26,991 nucleotides of DNA, taken from Apostichopus parvimensis (lineage: Eukaryota > Echinodermata > Holothuroidea > Aspidochirotida > Stichopodidae). The translations under genes were made by a program, and so were the position numbers. Numbering within the stretch: the stretch's first letter is position 1; each line of letters opens with the position of its first letter. Where the stretch lies: NCBI GenBank assembly GCA_000934455.1, contig KN882322.1, positions 47,607-74,597 of the forward strand, written 5' to 3'. Positions 1 to 11,800 of the stretch are shown here, in pieces. The notes beneath the pieces were generated by a model, which was given only the letters and a program-made list of their open reading frames with translations, was not told the DNA's origin and searched no databases.

Positions 1-829
1 TACCAATAACAAATACTGTCTTTTATTGTTATTCTTAGTTTGTGTTATTCGTACCGTTACAGTTGTACGTTTATTAAAAAAGGCAAGTTGAATTAACGCG
101 CCTTGTTGTAGTCCTACTCTTTATTTAGAAGCGGACGGAAGTTCTCAGTCCCAGAAATAGCCAGAGAGCTACATCGAATAGTCGAGATTACAAAAGAAAC
201 TGTTCCCCTTTTTACATTATTGTTGTAGTGTAGAATGTTTCAAGTCCCTCACATGCGTTTTCGTCACAATACCACAGGTTTTTTCATATAATATTACCCT
301 AATGACAATAAGCTGATAAAATCGAGGTGATAACAATTGCGCAAAATAGTGGCGCTCTCCATAAATGGTGATCAACGAGCCGGTTGTATTAGCACTTCTC
401 ACACGCTATGGCCAACGAGGAATACAAGCAAGACCATAAGCAAATCTCGTGATTTACAGTTATCACACAGACGAAAAAACCGAAAAGTTTACATTTAAAA
501 TTGAAAAATTAACCGATTTTACTCTAAACATTTACTGATTATTCTAATAATTAATAGAGAAATTAATTAGTCCAAAAAAATATGGTATAGTCGACGATTT
601 CATATATTCATAACTGGTCTTAAATTATATGTGAAATGATACCACTTGTCTATAATACGGTATGCTTAGTTAACTAGTTTTGACATAGTTACATGAGTAC
701 TTCGTCAGTCTACACATCTGGTGAAGTCGGTCGTTGAAATTTAGTGACACAGCCTCGATCACGGAATCTAGTCAGATATCTCCAGTCGTTGATCTTTGGG
801 AGGACAAAACGTTGTTGAATACTTACATC
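1..829. other. Upstream non-coding region of gene A
   Basis: AT-rich sequence in which I see no gene, RNA or recognisable repeat. It presumably holds the promoter of gene A. The frame of gene A is open upstream of its preferred start, with an earlier ATG at 734 that would add 32 residues. None of the four paralogues carries comparable extra sequence, so this stretch is more likely 5' leader. Confidence 0.4.
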
Positions 830-2176
830 ATGGCTGAACCCTCGGATATCAAAATGACGTGGGGTTTTGACGGAACGTCTGGATATAACTCGGACGCCAA
901 TACAGTATATGGTAGGCTGCAATTAATGGAACCTATACTACTGTAACGATGCATTACAGCATATTTGACGCGCCAAATATACGGCCAGAGTAAACATAAA
1001 TTTGGCTATATTGTAAAGTCAAACTGCACGCTAGATATTTTTGTATTTTAACGAATTAGAAACAGGGGCGTAGCAGACTATTTTTTTAAGGAGGTGAAAT
1101 GCTTTGACGGGTGGGGGGGGGGGGAGTAAAGGCAACCAATAAACAGAATATATGTTCTAAAAAATATATATATATATATTTGGGGGCCTAATAATGGCAT
1201 AGCCATTTTCGAGAATGAAAACTAACCTTTTCCATTTCCGTAATGGAAACGATCATATTATTGATGATAAAAAGTAATTGTAATGGAAAAAGCCCTACGT
1301 TGGAAAATAACAACAACAAAAGAAAGAAAAGACAATTGAATTGTGCCGTTTGTTCAAAAAATATTCCCAGGACTTCAATTTGTAGGTACTTTCTGGGGTG
1401 AGTTTTCGGTTGTCCCCAATCCCTTCGAAGTCACCCACCCTCCAACAACCCTGATCGTACCCGCTTCCACCGCTTCTGTACACGTGTGGAACCATACCAA
1501 ACTGTACCTCACATGTCCCTTTTTCCTAAAGCAAGGATCTTGATGGTACATGGCAGGGTTACTTAATGCTCTAACCTTTTCAAACCTTCACCTATGAAAA
1601 AGGATCAGATTTTCCAACGTTTTTCCCCTTTAGTTACAAAATATTAGAATCCAGACTTACAACTTTTTCTGAGATGTTGAATAGAAATTTACCGGTGAGG
1701 AGGGGTATACTAAATAGATTTATCTCTGAACATTCATTGATGCATTTCTCGGCATTGGTCTTTACGCCGATACGAGTACCCCACTCATTGACTTAAAGCA
1801 AAAGAAAGCAAAGCAAAAACACGTATTTCTCTTTTTGTTTCAACATAATTATATAGGCACCGCAAGATTCCTTTCAGACCCATGTTACGATCCACGCACA
1901 AAGGAAAATATCTTAAGGATTGGAGGGGAGAGACCATTAAATGTGACCATACGCGACAGTTATGGACAAAGCATCCGATCTTTCGAATACAGACATCCTG
2001 GGAGTGTTATCCACGTGGGAAATTGTAGCCCTGGTAATTACTATGTACATGTCAATGACGTCTATGGAGCTACTGCGGTTGCCCGATTTACAGTATACAA
2101 TTGGTATGAATGCAAAATCTCTTTACCTCACCTTGCCCCGCCTCGCTCTGTTTTGCCTCGCTTCGCCTTGTCTTGA
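830..2176 (+). CDS. Gene A: two-exon, single Ig-like domain protein (133 aa)
   Basis: Exons 830-911 and 1857-2176, intron 912-1856 (GT...AG, phase 1 inside a glycine codon). Exon 1 starts MAEPSDIKMTW, matching the DI...W start of the paralogues. Exon 2 encodes an Ig I-set-like domain: LRIGGERPL (B strand, about residues 47-55), then NYYVHVNDVYG (F strand and FG turn, about 88-98), then RFTVYN as the last strand. The usual disulfide positions are hydrophobic (L47, V91). No signal peptide or membrane segment is visible. The last 23 residues or so read into a C/T-rich, locally repetitive stretch and match no paralogue, so the true C-terminus may differ, for example through another exon. The start at 830 is chosen by paralogue alignment; 734 is an in-frame alternative. 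It is the most divergent member of the A/B/C subfamily. Function unknown. Gene structure is inferred without transcripts. Confidence 0.65.
912..1856 (+). other. Intron of gene A
   Basis: Starts gtaggc and ends in a T-rich tract and atatag. It contains a run of 12 G (1113-1124), a TA dinucleotide stretch (about 1165-1179) and no coding exon that I can support. Short open frames on both strands at 1295-1543 look like chance. Confidence 0.6.
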
Positions 2177-2390
2177 TGATGGCATAACGAATCCCCATAA
2201 AAGATCATATCAGCAACTTGGTATTGGTATAGAACAATAGCTCTTTGGTTAGGGGCCTTCAAAACATAGTTCATATGTGTTGCAACCACAGCCCCCCCCC
2301 CCGGGCCCTCCTAATTACTCATGCTACCTGCACATTGCTGATGAACCAATACCATATCTTCTCCAAAAAACTCTTACCATGTCTACTCCA
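2177..2390. other. 3' flank of gene A
   Basis: Presumed 3' UTR and spacer. No canonical AATAAA lies close to the stop; a CATAAA variant is at about 2197. An 11-C run lies at 2292-2302. The sequence does not resemble the 3' flanks of genes B-E. Confidence 0.35.
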
Positions 2391-2434
2391 TAAAAGAACC
2401 CTACCATATCTATTCTAAATAATCGCTACTGTAT

Positions 2435-2518
2435 ATCCAATAATAATCATAATAATAAACATTTATATAACGTTTTACATAACGAACGTCTCAAAGCGCT
2501 TTACAAGAACCCCTGCAA
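2435..2518. mobile_element. Short interspersed insertion with AAT-rich end
   Basis: A block of about 85 bases with an (AAT/AATAAT)-rich start and an inner AAAGCGCTTTACA-type motif. It is present in copy 1 of the duplication and missing at the matching place in copy 2 (about 8755), where the flanks run straight on into tagtcgaaataac. That empty site makes it an insertion after duplication, or a clean loss. It resembles the short AAT-rich, gcgctttaca-containing repeats widespread in marine invertebrate genomes; the class is not certain. Confidence 0.5.
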
Positions 2519-3698
2519 TATATAGTCGAAATAACTCCTACCATACCTAGTCCATTTTTGGTTAAATTATTTAAATATTTACATTTTCTCATTATTCGTT
2601 CTAATATTGCATTATTCGTCAATCTGTACCACGTATTTGCTCATCAAATCGTAGGGTAAGATTTAGTTAGCGTGCTTACCCCTCTGATACTGTATTGCCA
2701 TGCCCCTCCCACTCCTCCCCCCCCCCCATCCTCCCACAAAGGGAAGATATATCTGTTTAAATTACCTAACTATCCATAATAATAATACCCGATTTTCTTT
2801 CAGAATATATTATTCTATCATTATGACAAAAATGATGCGGAACTTCGAAACTTGGACACAAACGGTCTTTAAGTGTGTTTTGCCTCAATGTCGCATTCTT
2901 ATATTCACGCCATATTCATATATATTTCTCTTGCAGATTTACCCCACAGGAGGATGCAACTGTGCTTGAATCTGATTATACTCCTTCCTACATCTTCTGT
3001 TACCAGAACCGGTTCACGGAGACAAGACATGGGGAAAATTTGCACTAAATAAACTTCGCATTAAATTTAACTGTTGCTAAAATGTTCAGTATTTTCAGGC
3101 TTGATTTAGTGAAGTTTGCTCTTGACTATTCATTAAATTAAGTAGCCATTGTTAATAGTTGCATTATTCCAATACAGGGGTGTCGGGTAGGATATGGCGG
3201 TGGGGTGGGGTGAGGAGGGTGGGGGGTTGAGTGATGGAGTCTTACTCCAACTGAAGATATCCTAATATCCCAATTATGAATCATAGATGGTTGGACATGT
3301 AGTGAAAGATGGAAGGGTGGAAATATATTTTACTTTACCGTTTAATTAATTCTTTTATTTTTAAGCTGTTTAACAAAGTAACATTGTTAATTCAAAATGT
3401 ACACGACCTTAGTTTCGAAGATCTATGTTGCATTGTTTTTTATGTTATATTAGGAAAGTGAAGAATATTTTATTGACATTATCAATATTATAGTTTTCAT
3501 TTTTCTCTTTTCCTAAACAAATCTTTAAATCAAAAATTCAATATGAGGTATAAATAACCGTCCCCTTAACTTGTGGTAAGAGAAGTCCGAATATGATCTG
3601 TTTACAAAAGAAAGATCCAGCTTTACGATATCATCGAGAAATACACAACTTAACAGATTATATATAATATCCTCTTACAACAGGATGGGAACGATTAG

Positions 3699-3720
3699 AC
3701 TACGTCATAAACTACGTCAT
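3699..3720. promoter_or_regulatory. Tandem ACTACGTCAT pair (copy 1)
   Basis: Two ACTACGTCAT decamers, two bases apart, resembling CRE/ATF-type sites, about 2.4 kb upstream of gene B. The pair is intact at 9760-9781 upstream of gene C. Regulatory function is only inferred. Confidence 0.25.
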
Positions 3721-6038
3721 TAAACCCCAGTGAAAGTTATCTTCCTTTATTTAAAGTCATACAGAAAAGGTAAATAAATAACAAAACATGAGTGCGCTTA
3801 TAGTTGACATGATCTTTGTAAATGGGCTGAGAACAAGTTATATATACATGTTCCGTGGTTGATTCTTTGTTATAGTAATGAAATGTGAGCACAAACTCTT
3901 GCCTTGTCAATCATAACTTATACCTTCATTTTCTTTTTCTTTTATTGTTTCTTTGGTACTTCACAATATACTGAAAAATAACATATTTTGTCCTTCTATG
4001 TACACTATTCGTTCTTCGTCACCCGCATTTACCCACTAGTCAAAGGTTATAGTGGAATATAAAAAGGCTGCTTCACTAATATGGAAAACCTGTACAATTT
4101 CCCACCCCCGAGACCGCCCCCCCCCCTACCGCTACCTTCCGATTTTGTTTAAAAGCCTTAAAATTCCCAATTTCATAAATCAGAATTGGCTCCCTCTTAA
4201 ACTTTGTGCTGAGAAATAACAAAACAAATCTGTAATAAGAGAATGACCTTTTGCTACACATTAGAAATCGTACTCCTTCGATCTTTGAAAAAGTATTTTC
4301 AAATACTAGAAAGTATAGCAGATTATGGACAATGGTTATATTTTGTAGGGACGTTAGGGGCGAGTTAATTTGTTCTGCCTCAAATCAAATCAAAGTTCGT
4401 TCCCATCCATTAACCCACCCATCCACCCCTCCCCCGATTTAACCCTCTTCCGTCGCCAATGCCTGTCATGTCATATAGATGTAGTGGCATGGTCATATAG
4501 TTGTCAGGTAACATATACCCTTTTTGTTTCTTTTCTACCAACTCTGAGAAATAAAACACAATACCACAATTAGAAATGACATCTGTCAATTGAATAAAAA
4601 ACTACCCATACCCAACACTGGCTATAACATACGCAGTTCAGTGACCTTCACCCGCACAAAGCTAATCCTCGATCGACAAACAAAACATAGTCCCACAGTC
4701 AACCATTTCCCCTCCAACAAAGTGTATCACCAACTATGCATGGAATGATCACACTTTAAGTGCGCTATTTGATATCCCTTCCTTCATACCCTACCCCAGA
4801 TCGGGGAGGTGAACGTCCAGTTGAGGGATTTACAAATTCAAAAGTATTAATTAGCTCAATTTTGAGGTTAGACCTAAATATAGACCTAATTTATAGTCTA
4901 AATATGCCTCAGAATGCATTGACCCCTACCATTTTAATTCTTTACACGGGGAGGAACCCCTCCGCCCGCCCCGCTACATAGGAAGACATTTAAAGACCAC
5001 ACAGCCACACATCTCATTTATATTATTTTCCATTCCATATACCCAAAAAGGTTCAAGCCCCTATTCCTTCTATCAATCGATGGAGTTTGGAACCCCCCTC
5101 CGATGTTTTCGTTACAGTGATTTCGTAAATAATTGCAGCCATAAATGTTATTAGTACTCGGCAATTTATACTGTGTCAAGTCAATGATATTTAGAAAATG
5201 TAGACATAGCCTAACCTTGGGCCTCTCTGTGATCAAATAAGTTCGCATAATTTGTAGATGGCGGGTGCATCATGGTGTTACCGAAACTGTACAAGTCGTT
5301 GAAAATTAATAACTGATATTCAAAGAGATATCGACTGGTGTTTACCTGTAGTTTCTTTTACATACTTAAGTCGAAGATTTTGGAAAGATTTTCATAATAT
5401 AGTTTGGTAGACGAGTTGGGTAACAGGACTTAAAGCTCTTCGGCTTTCGGTCTCATTTATGGGATAACGGGTGTGGGTGATCTGTTGTGTTGGTAAGGTA
5501 AGGGATTTTCCTTTCTTATGATCAACAATACCGATTTTGTTCATTCCTCATATATTGCCTTATACCCATTCAGGAAAATCGAAAATATAATGTATCGCTG
5601 CTGTCTGGTGAGCAGAAGAACCTTAAATTTATTCAGTAGTACCGATTTCTCTATTCCAACCATTTTATCGCACGCCAACATATCACAGACACTTCTTTTG
5701 TTTCGTTTTTTCCTTATGATATAAAACCACTATTATAGCGAGTTGAATCAGCTGACGAATCGCATAGAGTGTGATACGAGCTTCAGTCTAACTCAAATGG
5801 TTTTATGGCGTTCGAGTTTGGGATAAAAATTGATAAACTTAAAAATCAGGAGAATCATTACGACTTTTGGCAAAATATTTACAGCGAATTTCGGTTAAAT
5901 AAACATTACTTACTTTAATGGAAAGGAATTAGATTTATGTCTTTTTATCCTTTTATCATTTTACACCCATTATTTTGTTAATTGGTATCGCCTTATTCAG
6001 ATTATTGTAACATTCAATAATTTTCCAGATTTTTGTCT

Positions 6039-6048
6039 GAGCATGCTC
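6039..6048. promoter_or_regulatory. Conserved GAGCATGCTC palindrome (gene B)
   Basis: A perfect 10-base palindrome fitting the RRRCWWGYYY half-site of p53-family factors, 107 bases before the gene B start. It is identical at 12059-12068 before gene C. It could simply be shared by descent of the duplication. Confidence 0.25.
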
Positions 6049-6155
6049 ACAAACGTAATTTGATCTCATACCGAAATTTGCGGAAATAATCGAGAGCGGG
6101 ATTCTTACCTTATAACATTCTTAATTGAAACATTTAGCTGTTTTAGTTGAAAATT

Positions 6156-7176
6156 ATGGCACAGAACGTGGAAACTAGTGATATTAAAGTTAAATGGACC
6201 TGGCGTAATGGCAGTAATGAAAGATATTACGGTGACACTTCTGAAGCTCAAGGTAAAAACCAGTAAGAATCGATTTTTTATTCAACAGCATGATACGTGG
6301 TCCTTATCCTATCACAGTGTAAGTTATAGACCGCCTTATCAATAGTCATGCACAATATACCTTACCATGTTAGAATACATTTCGAGGGACTATAGCTTAT
6401 CGTATCAGTGTGCGAATATAACGGTTTTATCGTCATACAATGCAACTTGTTAGCAGCGTTATCATTTCAAAGTTCATTTCAAATAGTCCTGCAGGGATAA
6501 CCAAGGGATTGTTAGTTTAAATCATCCAAAAATTTGTGTGATTAACTCTCAATTTTATAATAATACTATTACCTCTCCCCGCCCCCCCCCCTTTCCCCTC
6601 TCTACCCATCTCTCATTCTGCCATCTCTGTGTCATGAGCTTTGTTTTCTCTCTCTCTCTTTGTGGGTGGAGTTTGGACTTTAAACAATGTAAGCTTTCGG
6701 CACCACATATTGGCAGCAACTTTCGGGGCATCAGACCCAGCGGTACACCAGTTCCGAGACGGTTAACGGGGAGGGGGAGGTGGCGTGGGCAATCTGATTC
6801 CGATGAAGCGTATTGTAATATACACACTACCTATATATCAAGTCCTAATCATTATTTGTCTGAAATCTTTAATCGATTTTTATGTTCCTGTAATTCAGGT
6901 GTACCAATGATTTTAAGCAGATATGCAGAGATCTACCAAAACCATGCAGTTCTACGTATCGGTGGAGAACGACCATTGGAGTTGACTATATTGAGAGGAC
7001 AGAGAATTGTGTACTACATCGAAAAATTGACAACAAAGAAGAGTTGGATAGACATCCATTTTAAGCGCGACAATTTACCTTCTGACTTTGAGGTGATCAT
7101 TTCAAACGATTACGGGGAGGCTCAAGAAAGCTTTGACATCGGAGATACATCAACACCATGGTGCGTTCTTCTTTAA
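6156..7176 (+). CDS. Gene B: two-exon, single Ig-like domain protein with C-terminal CVLL (124 aa)
   Basis: Exons 6156-6252 and 6899-7176, intron 6253-6898, phase 1 in a glycine codon. The start is firm: an in-frame TAG lies 12 bases upstream and the same ATG is kept in gene C. Exon 1 begins MAQNVETSDIKVKWTW. Exon 2 is an I-set-like domain: LRIGGERPLELTI (about 51-63), basic stretch IEKLTTKK (73-80), SWIDIHF, and FEVIISNDYG (96-105). L51 and V98 replace the usual cysteines. No signal peptide or membrane helix is seen. The last four residues are CVLL, a form of the CaaX box; with a final Leu this would predict geranylgeranylation and membrane tethering of a cytosolic protein. The tail is absent from gene C because the sequences after SFDI differ: B lacks about 170 bases present in C. 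Function unknown; a recognition role is inferred only from its fast coding divergence. Confidence 0.8.
6253..6898 (+). other. Intron of gene B
   Basis: Begins gtaaaaacc and ends taattcag. The first 310 bases or so differ from the gene C intron at only about 18 sites by hand count. It contains a 10-C run (6582-6591) followed by a C/T-rich tract. The final 360 bases are open in frame with exon 2, so intron retention would give a longer reading frame, but the conserved donor and acceptor favour splicing. Confidence 0.7.
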
Positions 7177-7622
7177 GGTATCGCTTCAATAACGGAACGA
7201 CAAATAGGAACTTTTAATATCCATACTTTCAAATAGTGGTACAGACAGTGGTGCGGTGGCGCATGGTGGCAGTGGAGGGTAGTGTGGGGGAGAGGCAGGG
7301 GATATCTGAAGATATGACTTCAGCACTTTGTAGTACAGACTGTTTCTAAAATTAGATTGCATAAGTTAATTAAAAGGGTGTTAATATTTTGCACAATCAC
7401 ACATCCCCCCTCCCCTTTCTCTTCTTTTTCCTTTTTCTATTTTTCTTTTACTTTTAAGGAAATGCAACCAAAAAAGCGGGATTTTCTACAGATTTCTTCA
7501 TACAAATGAGTGTAAAGAAAACAAACTAATTTGGTTTTCTGGAACATACGATAGACCACTAATTACTAAAATCATAAAAATTGGTTTATATAATTTACAT
7601 TGACTGAATTCGTTGCAGTGTT
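7177..7622. other. 3' flank of gene B
   Basis: Matches the gene C 3' flank (about 13483-13930): a G-rich ggtggcg stretch near 7245-7300, an accagactg-type block, then T/C-rich sequence and the duplication edge. It includes no clear AATAAA. A degraded relative of this flank occurs at 16435-16680 without an adjoining exon. Confidence 0.6.
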
Positions 7623-8699
7623 TTCCGTATCGCGTATTGCATATAAAATTTCGCTTGCAGATTTACATTTCTAGTTTAACAGCAGCTGTTGTTAACAAAT
7701 GAATAACATTTAGAATACGTAAACAACAGGCTATCGAATATTCTGGAAAGGTTGCAACATCATGGGGAGATTCCGGTTATTTTGAAATAAGTATCTATTG
7801 CAAAGCGATCTCTGATTGGCTGAAAATATAATTCATATTCATCTTAATCAGATACGTCATAATAAAAATTCCTTATTGAGCAGGAATCACAAACAAAGTA
7901 ATTCCGAAAGTTGAAATTTCTAAAATGACACTCGTGTCTAACCCTGATTGGATAATGATGCCCATATTTATAGACTCGACGGGTGTCCCATCAAATTATG
8001 TCATCATATTGAACAAAGCTATTTGTTTCCCACCCCCAACTCCGAAATATTTGTTCACTGTCGTTGTATATTTTTTTGTTTATCTCATTACAGTTACCGT
8101 AAGCCTATACCTAATATATAACATACATAACCTATAATCTGTAACTGAAAATTCAGTCACTCGCTTCACGTACATTTTAAATCATTTCAACGAACCAAGT
8201 TTGTCCCATGTAACATTACAAAACAGTTATGCACTCACATGTGCAATTTTTAACATGTGGTGCATTTTCTTTCAACTCGCATGTGATTCCTATGTCTTTC
8301 GCAAACGAATTAAGTAATACACTGTACAATTTCTCGTTTTTCGTTCATGTATGGAGACCTACGTATACCTAGCAAGCTTATATATATATATATAAATACA
8401 CATACTAACATGTGGTAAACACTGCGTATGTAACGTAAAAGAAATACACGAAATGCAGCAATGGGGTGTATGGATACTTGGGGAAATTTTAACGAATTCT
8501 CAAAATTTCAAATGAAAAAGTAACTGTTTTGAGTATTTTCTAGTAGTTATTTTTCTAGACAATTTGTAAACATTCATTTTTATCGTACCATGAATTTTAA
8601 CGTTGTATAGTATTGCCCCCAACGAGCTAGGTATTCGATATACACAATGGCGCTGTTGAAGAATAGCAGTGAGCTTTCCATACGTTCGGAATCAAAATA
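7623..8699. other. Spacer between the two B/C duplication units
   Basis: About 1.1 kb that I cannot match elsewhere in the window. AT-rich, with a TA run at about 8378-8393 and no supported gene; the 70-codon open frame at 7925-8137 has no recognisable features. Confidence 0.5.
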
Positions 8700-8829
8700 A
8701 CCCATATTTACTCAAAATAAACCTTACTATATCTATTCCAAATAACCCCAATTATAGCTAGTCGAAATAACGCATACAATATGTAGTTTTTTATTTAATG
8801 ATCGAAATATTTACATTTTCTCATTGTTC

Positions 8830-11800
8830 GTCCTAATTGCACTATTCGTCAATCAGTACCACATATTTGCTCAAATCCTACGGTAATAATTAGTTGCCGT
8901 GCTTCCCCCTCTGATGCTTTATTATCATGCCTCTCACACTCCTCCCCTCCCTCCATCCTCCCATAAAGGAAGAAGATAAATCTGTTTAATTAATCTAAAT
9001 GTCAAAAATAATACCTGCTTTTGTTTCACAATATATATTATTCTATCATTATGATAAAATTTATGTCTGACTGGCGGCTGTATTCAGTAGAGTCTTACTC
9101 CAACCGAAGATATCTAAATATGCAAATTATGGATCATAGATGGTTGGACATGTAGTGAAGGAAGAGAAGGTGGTAAAAAAATACTGACTTTACCATTTAC
9201 TTTTTTCTTTTGTTATTAAATTCTTTAATAAAGTTACATTGTTAATGCAAAATGTAACCGTCCTTTGTTTAGAAGATCTATATTACATTATATTATTCTT
9301 TAACATTCTCTCGCCTGGGAATGATGGTGTTGGTTATTATTGGGGTGTTAATACTAAGGTAGATTATAAGGGAGTGGAATATCATATTTTATATCAATAT
9401 TTCATATTGCTCAAAATCATATAACATGGACAAAGGACAGACTCTTGACAAACAATCCTCTACAGTAAAATGAATTTACGAAAAGAATGTTCGATGGTAA
9501 ATGAATTATGGATGATATGAGGAAAGTAAACGAATAGTTTATTGACTTTATCAATATTCTAGCTTTCATTTTTCTCTTTTCCTAAACAATGTTTAAATCA
9601 AAATTCAATATGAGGTAAAATAACCGCCTCCCTTAAATTGTGGAAAATGAAGTCCGAACATAATCTGAAAATAAAAGAAAAGATCAAGCTTTACGATACC
9701 ATCGAGAAATACCCAACTTAACATATAAGATCCTCTTACAACAGGATGGGGACGATTAGACTACGTCATAAACTACGTCATTAACCCCCTGTGAAAGTTT
9801 TATTCCTTTGTTTTGAATCATGCAAGAAAACTTAATAACAGGTTATAAATTTTTAGAGGTTGATACTCTGTTATAGGAATGAAAAGTGAGCACAAACACC
9901 GAGGCTGCCTTGTAAATCATTACTTATACGTTAATTATTCTTTTTCTTTTGCTTTTTTGTTGTTCGGTACTTAACAATAAACTGGGAAAAAATGGCATGT
10001 CTTGTTCTTCTATGTGTACCCTCTGAGTTCCTTCGTCACCCATCTTGACCCAGTCATAGTTTATAGAGGAATATAAAAGGCTGTCTCACGAACATGGAAA
10101 AACTGTACAATGTACCCACCCCCCCACCCCTCAACATCCGATTTCTTAAACAAAATACTTCAAATTCCCAATTTCATCAATCAGAATTGACTCCCACTTA
10201 AACTTTGTGCTGAGAAGTTTTAAAAAAACTGTAGTTAGAAAATGACCTTTTGCTACAAATTAGATAACGTACACCTTCGGTTATTGAAAAAGCATTTTCA
10301 AATACTGGAAAATATAGCAGATAATGCACAAAGGTTATATTTTGTAAGGACGTTTTGGGTGAGTTTATTTTTTCTGCCTCAAATCAAAGTTCGTTTCCCA
10401 TCCATTAACCCACCAATCCACCCCCCCCCCCCCGATTTAACACTCATCCGTCGCCAATGCCTGTCATGCCATATAGATGTAGTGGCATGGTCATATAGTT
10501 GCCAGTTAAAATATACCCTTTTTGTTTCTTTTCTACCAACTCTGAGAAGTAAAACACAATACAACAAAACGAAATTACATCTGTCAATTGAATAAAAAAC
10601 TACCCATACCCAACACTGGCTATAACATACGCAGTTCAGTGACCTACACCCGCACAAAGCTAATCCTCGTTCGACAAACAAAATAAAGTCCCACAGTCAA
10701 CCATTTCCCCTCCAACAAAGTGTATCATCAACTATGCATTGAATGATCACACTTTACGTGCGCTATTTGATACCCCTTCCTCCATCCCCTACCCCCGATC
10801 GGGGAGGTTAACGTCCAGTTGAGGGATTTCAAAATTCAAAAGTATTTATTAGCACAATTTTGCGATTAGACCTAAATATATACCTAATTTATAGTCTTAA
10901 TATGCCTCAGAATGCATTGCCCCTACGATTTTAATTCTATTTCATGGGGAAGACACCAGCCCTCTCCCACACCCCGCTACATAGGAAGACATTTAAAGAC
11001 CACACAGCCACACATTTCATTTATATTATTTTCCATTCTATAACCATAAAGGTTCAATTCCCTATATACCTTCTATCAGTCGGATGGATTTTGGAATCCC
11101 GCTCCGATGTTTTCGTTACAGTGATTTCATAAATGATTGCAACCATAAAGGTTATTAATAGTCGGCAACTTATACTGTGTCAAGTCAATGATATTTAGAA
11201 AATGAAAACATAGCCTAACCTTGGGCCTGTCTGTGATAAAATAACTTCGCATAATTGGTAGATGGCGGGTGCATCATGGTGTTACCGAAACTATACAAGT
11301 CGTTGAAAAGTAGTATAGCTGATATTCAAAGATATATCAGACAAATTTCGACTGGTGTTTACCTGTAGTTTCTTTACATACTTAAGTCGAAGAATTTGGA
11401 AAGATTTTCATCATATAATTCGGTAAACGAGTTGGGTAACAGGACTTAAAGCTCTTCGGCTTTTGGTATCATTTATGAGATAAGGGGTGTGGGTGATCTG
11501 TTGTGTTGGTAAGGTGAGGGATTTTCCTTTCTTATGATCAAAATACCGATTTTGGTCATTCCTCATATATTGCCTTATACCCATTCAGGAAAATCGGAAA
11601 TATAATGTATCGCTGCTGTCTGGTGAGATGACGAACCTTAAATTTATTCAGTAGTACCGATTTCTCTATTCCAACCATTTTCTCGCACGCCAACATACGG
11701 TATCACAGACACTTCTTTTGTTTTGTTTTTTTCCTTATGATATAAAATCACTATTATAGCGAGTTGAATCAGCTGACGAATCGCATAGAGTGTGATTCGA

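Larger units (their letters stand above)
2519..6155. other. Upstream non-coding region of gene B
   Basis: About 3.6 kb with no coding region I can support. It is nearly all shared with 8830-12175 upstream of gene C. Landmarks: an 11-C run at 2717-2727; an extra 400-base segment at 2840-3236 absent from copy 2; a tandem ACTACGTCAT pair at 3699-3720; and a GAGCATGCTC palindrome at 6039-6048. Open frames here (for example 4251-4573 and 5518-5724) are not kept in frame between the two copies. Confidence 0.6.
2390..7622 (+). repeat. Segmental duplication, copy 1 (carries gene B)
   Basis: Matches about 8700-13930 in the same order and orientation over some 5.2 kb, with long stretches about 94-95% identical by eye, for example 4570-5000 against 10575-11000. 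The left edge lies near the shared 'taccatatctattc' type sequence. The right edge lies in the shared 'gaattcgttgcagtgttt', after which the copies diverge abruptly. Length differences: copy 1 alone has a short insertion near 2435-2518 and about 400 bases at 2840-3236; copy 2 alone has about 230 bases at 9290-9515 and about 165 at 12582-12745. Confidence 0.9.

Noticed and set aside
734-829. Longer N-terminus for gene A starting at 734
   Set aside because: The extra 32 residues have no counterpart in genes B-E, where the frame is closed upstream (B, C, D) or the extension is not shared (E).
2330-2360. CTGATGA motif suggesting a hammerhead ribozyme core
   Set aside because: No GAAA partner and no flanking stems could be found at a suitable distance.
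10242-10595. 117-codon open frame upstream of gene C
   Set aside because: Spans a 13-C run, and the duplicate sequence at about 4250-4570 is split into different frames.
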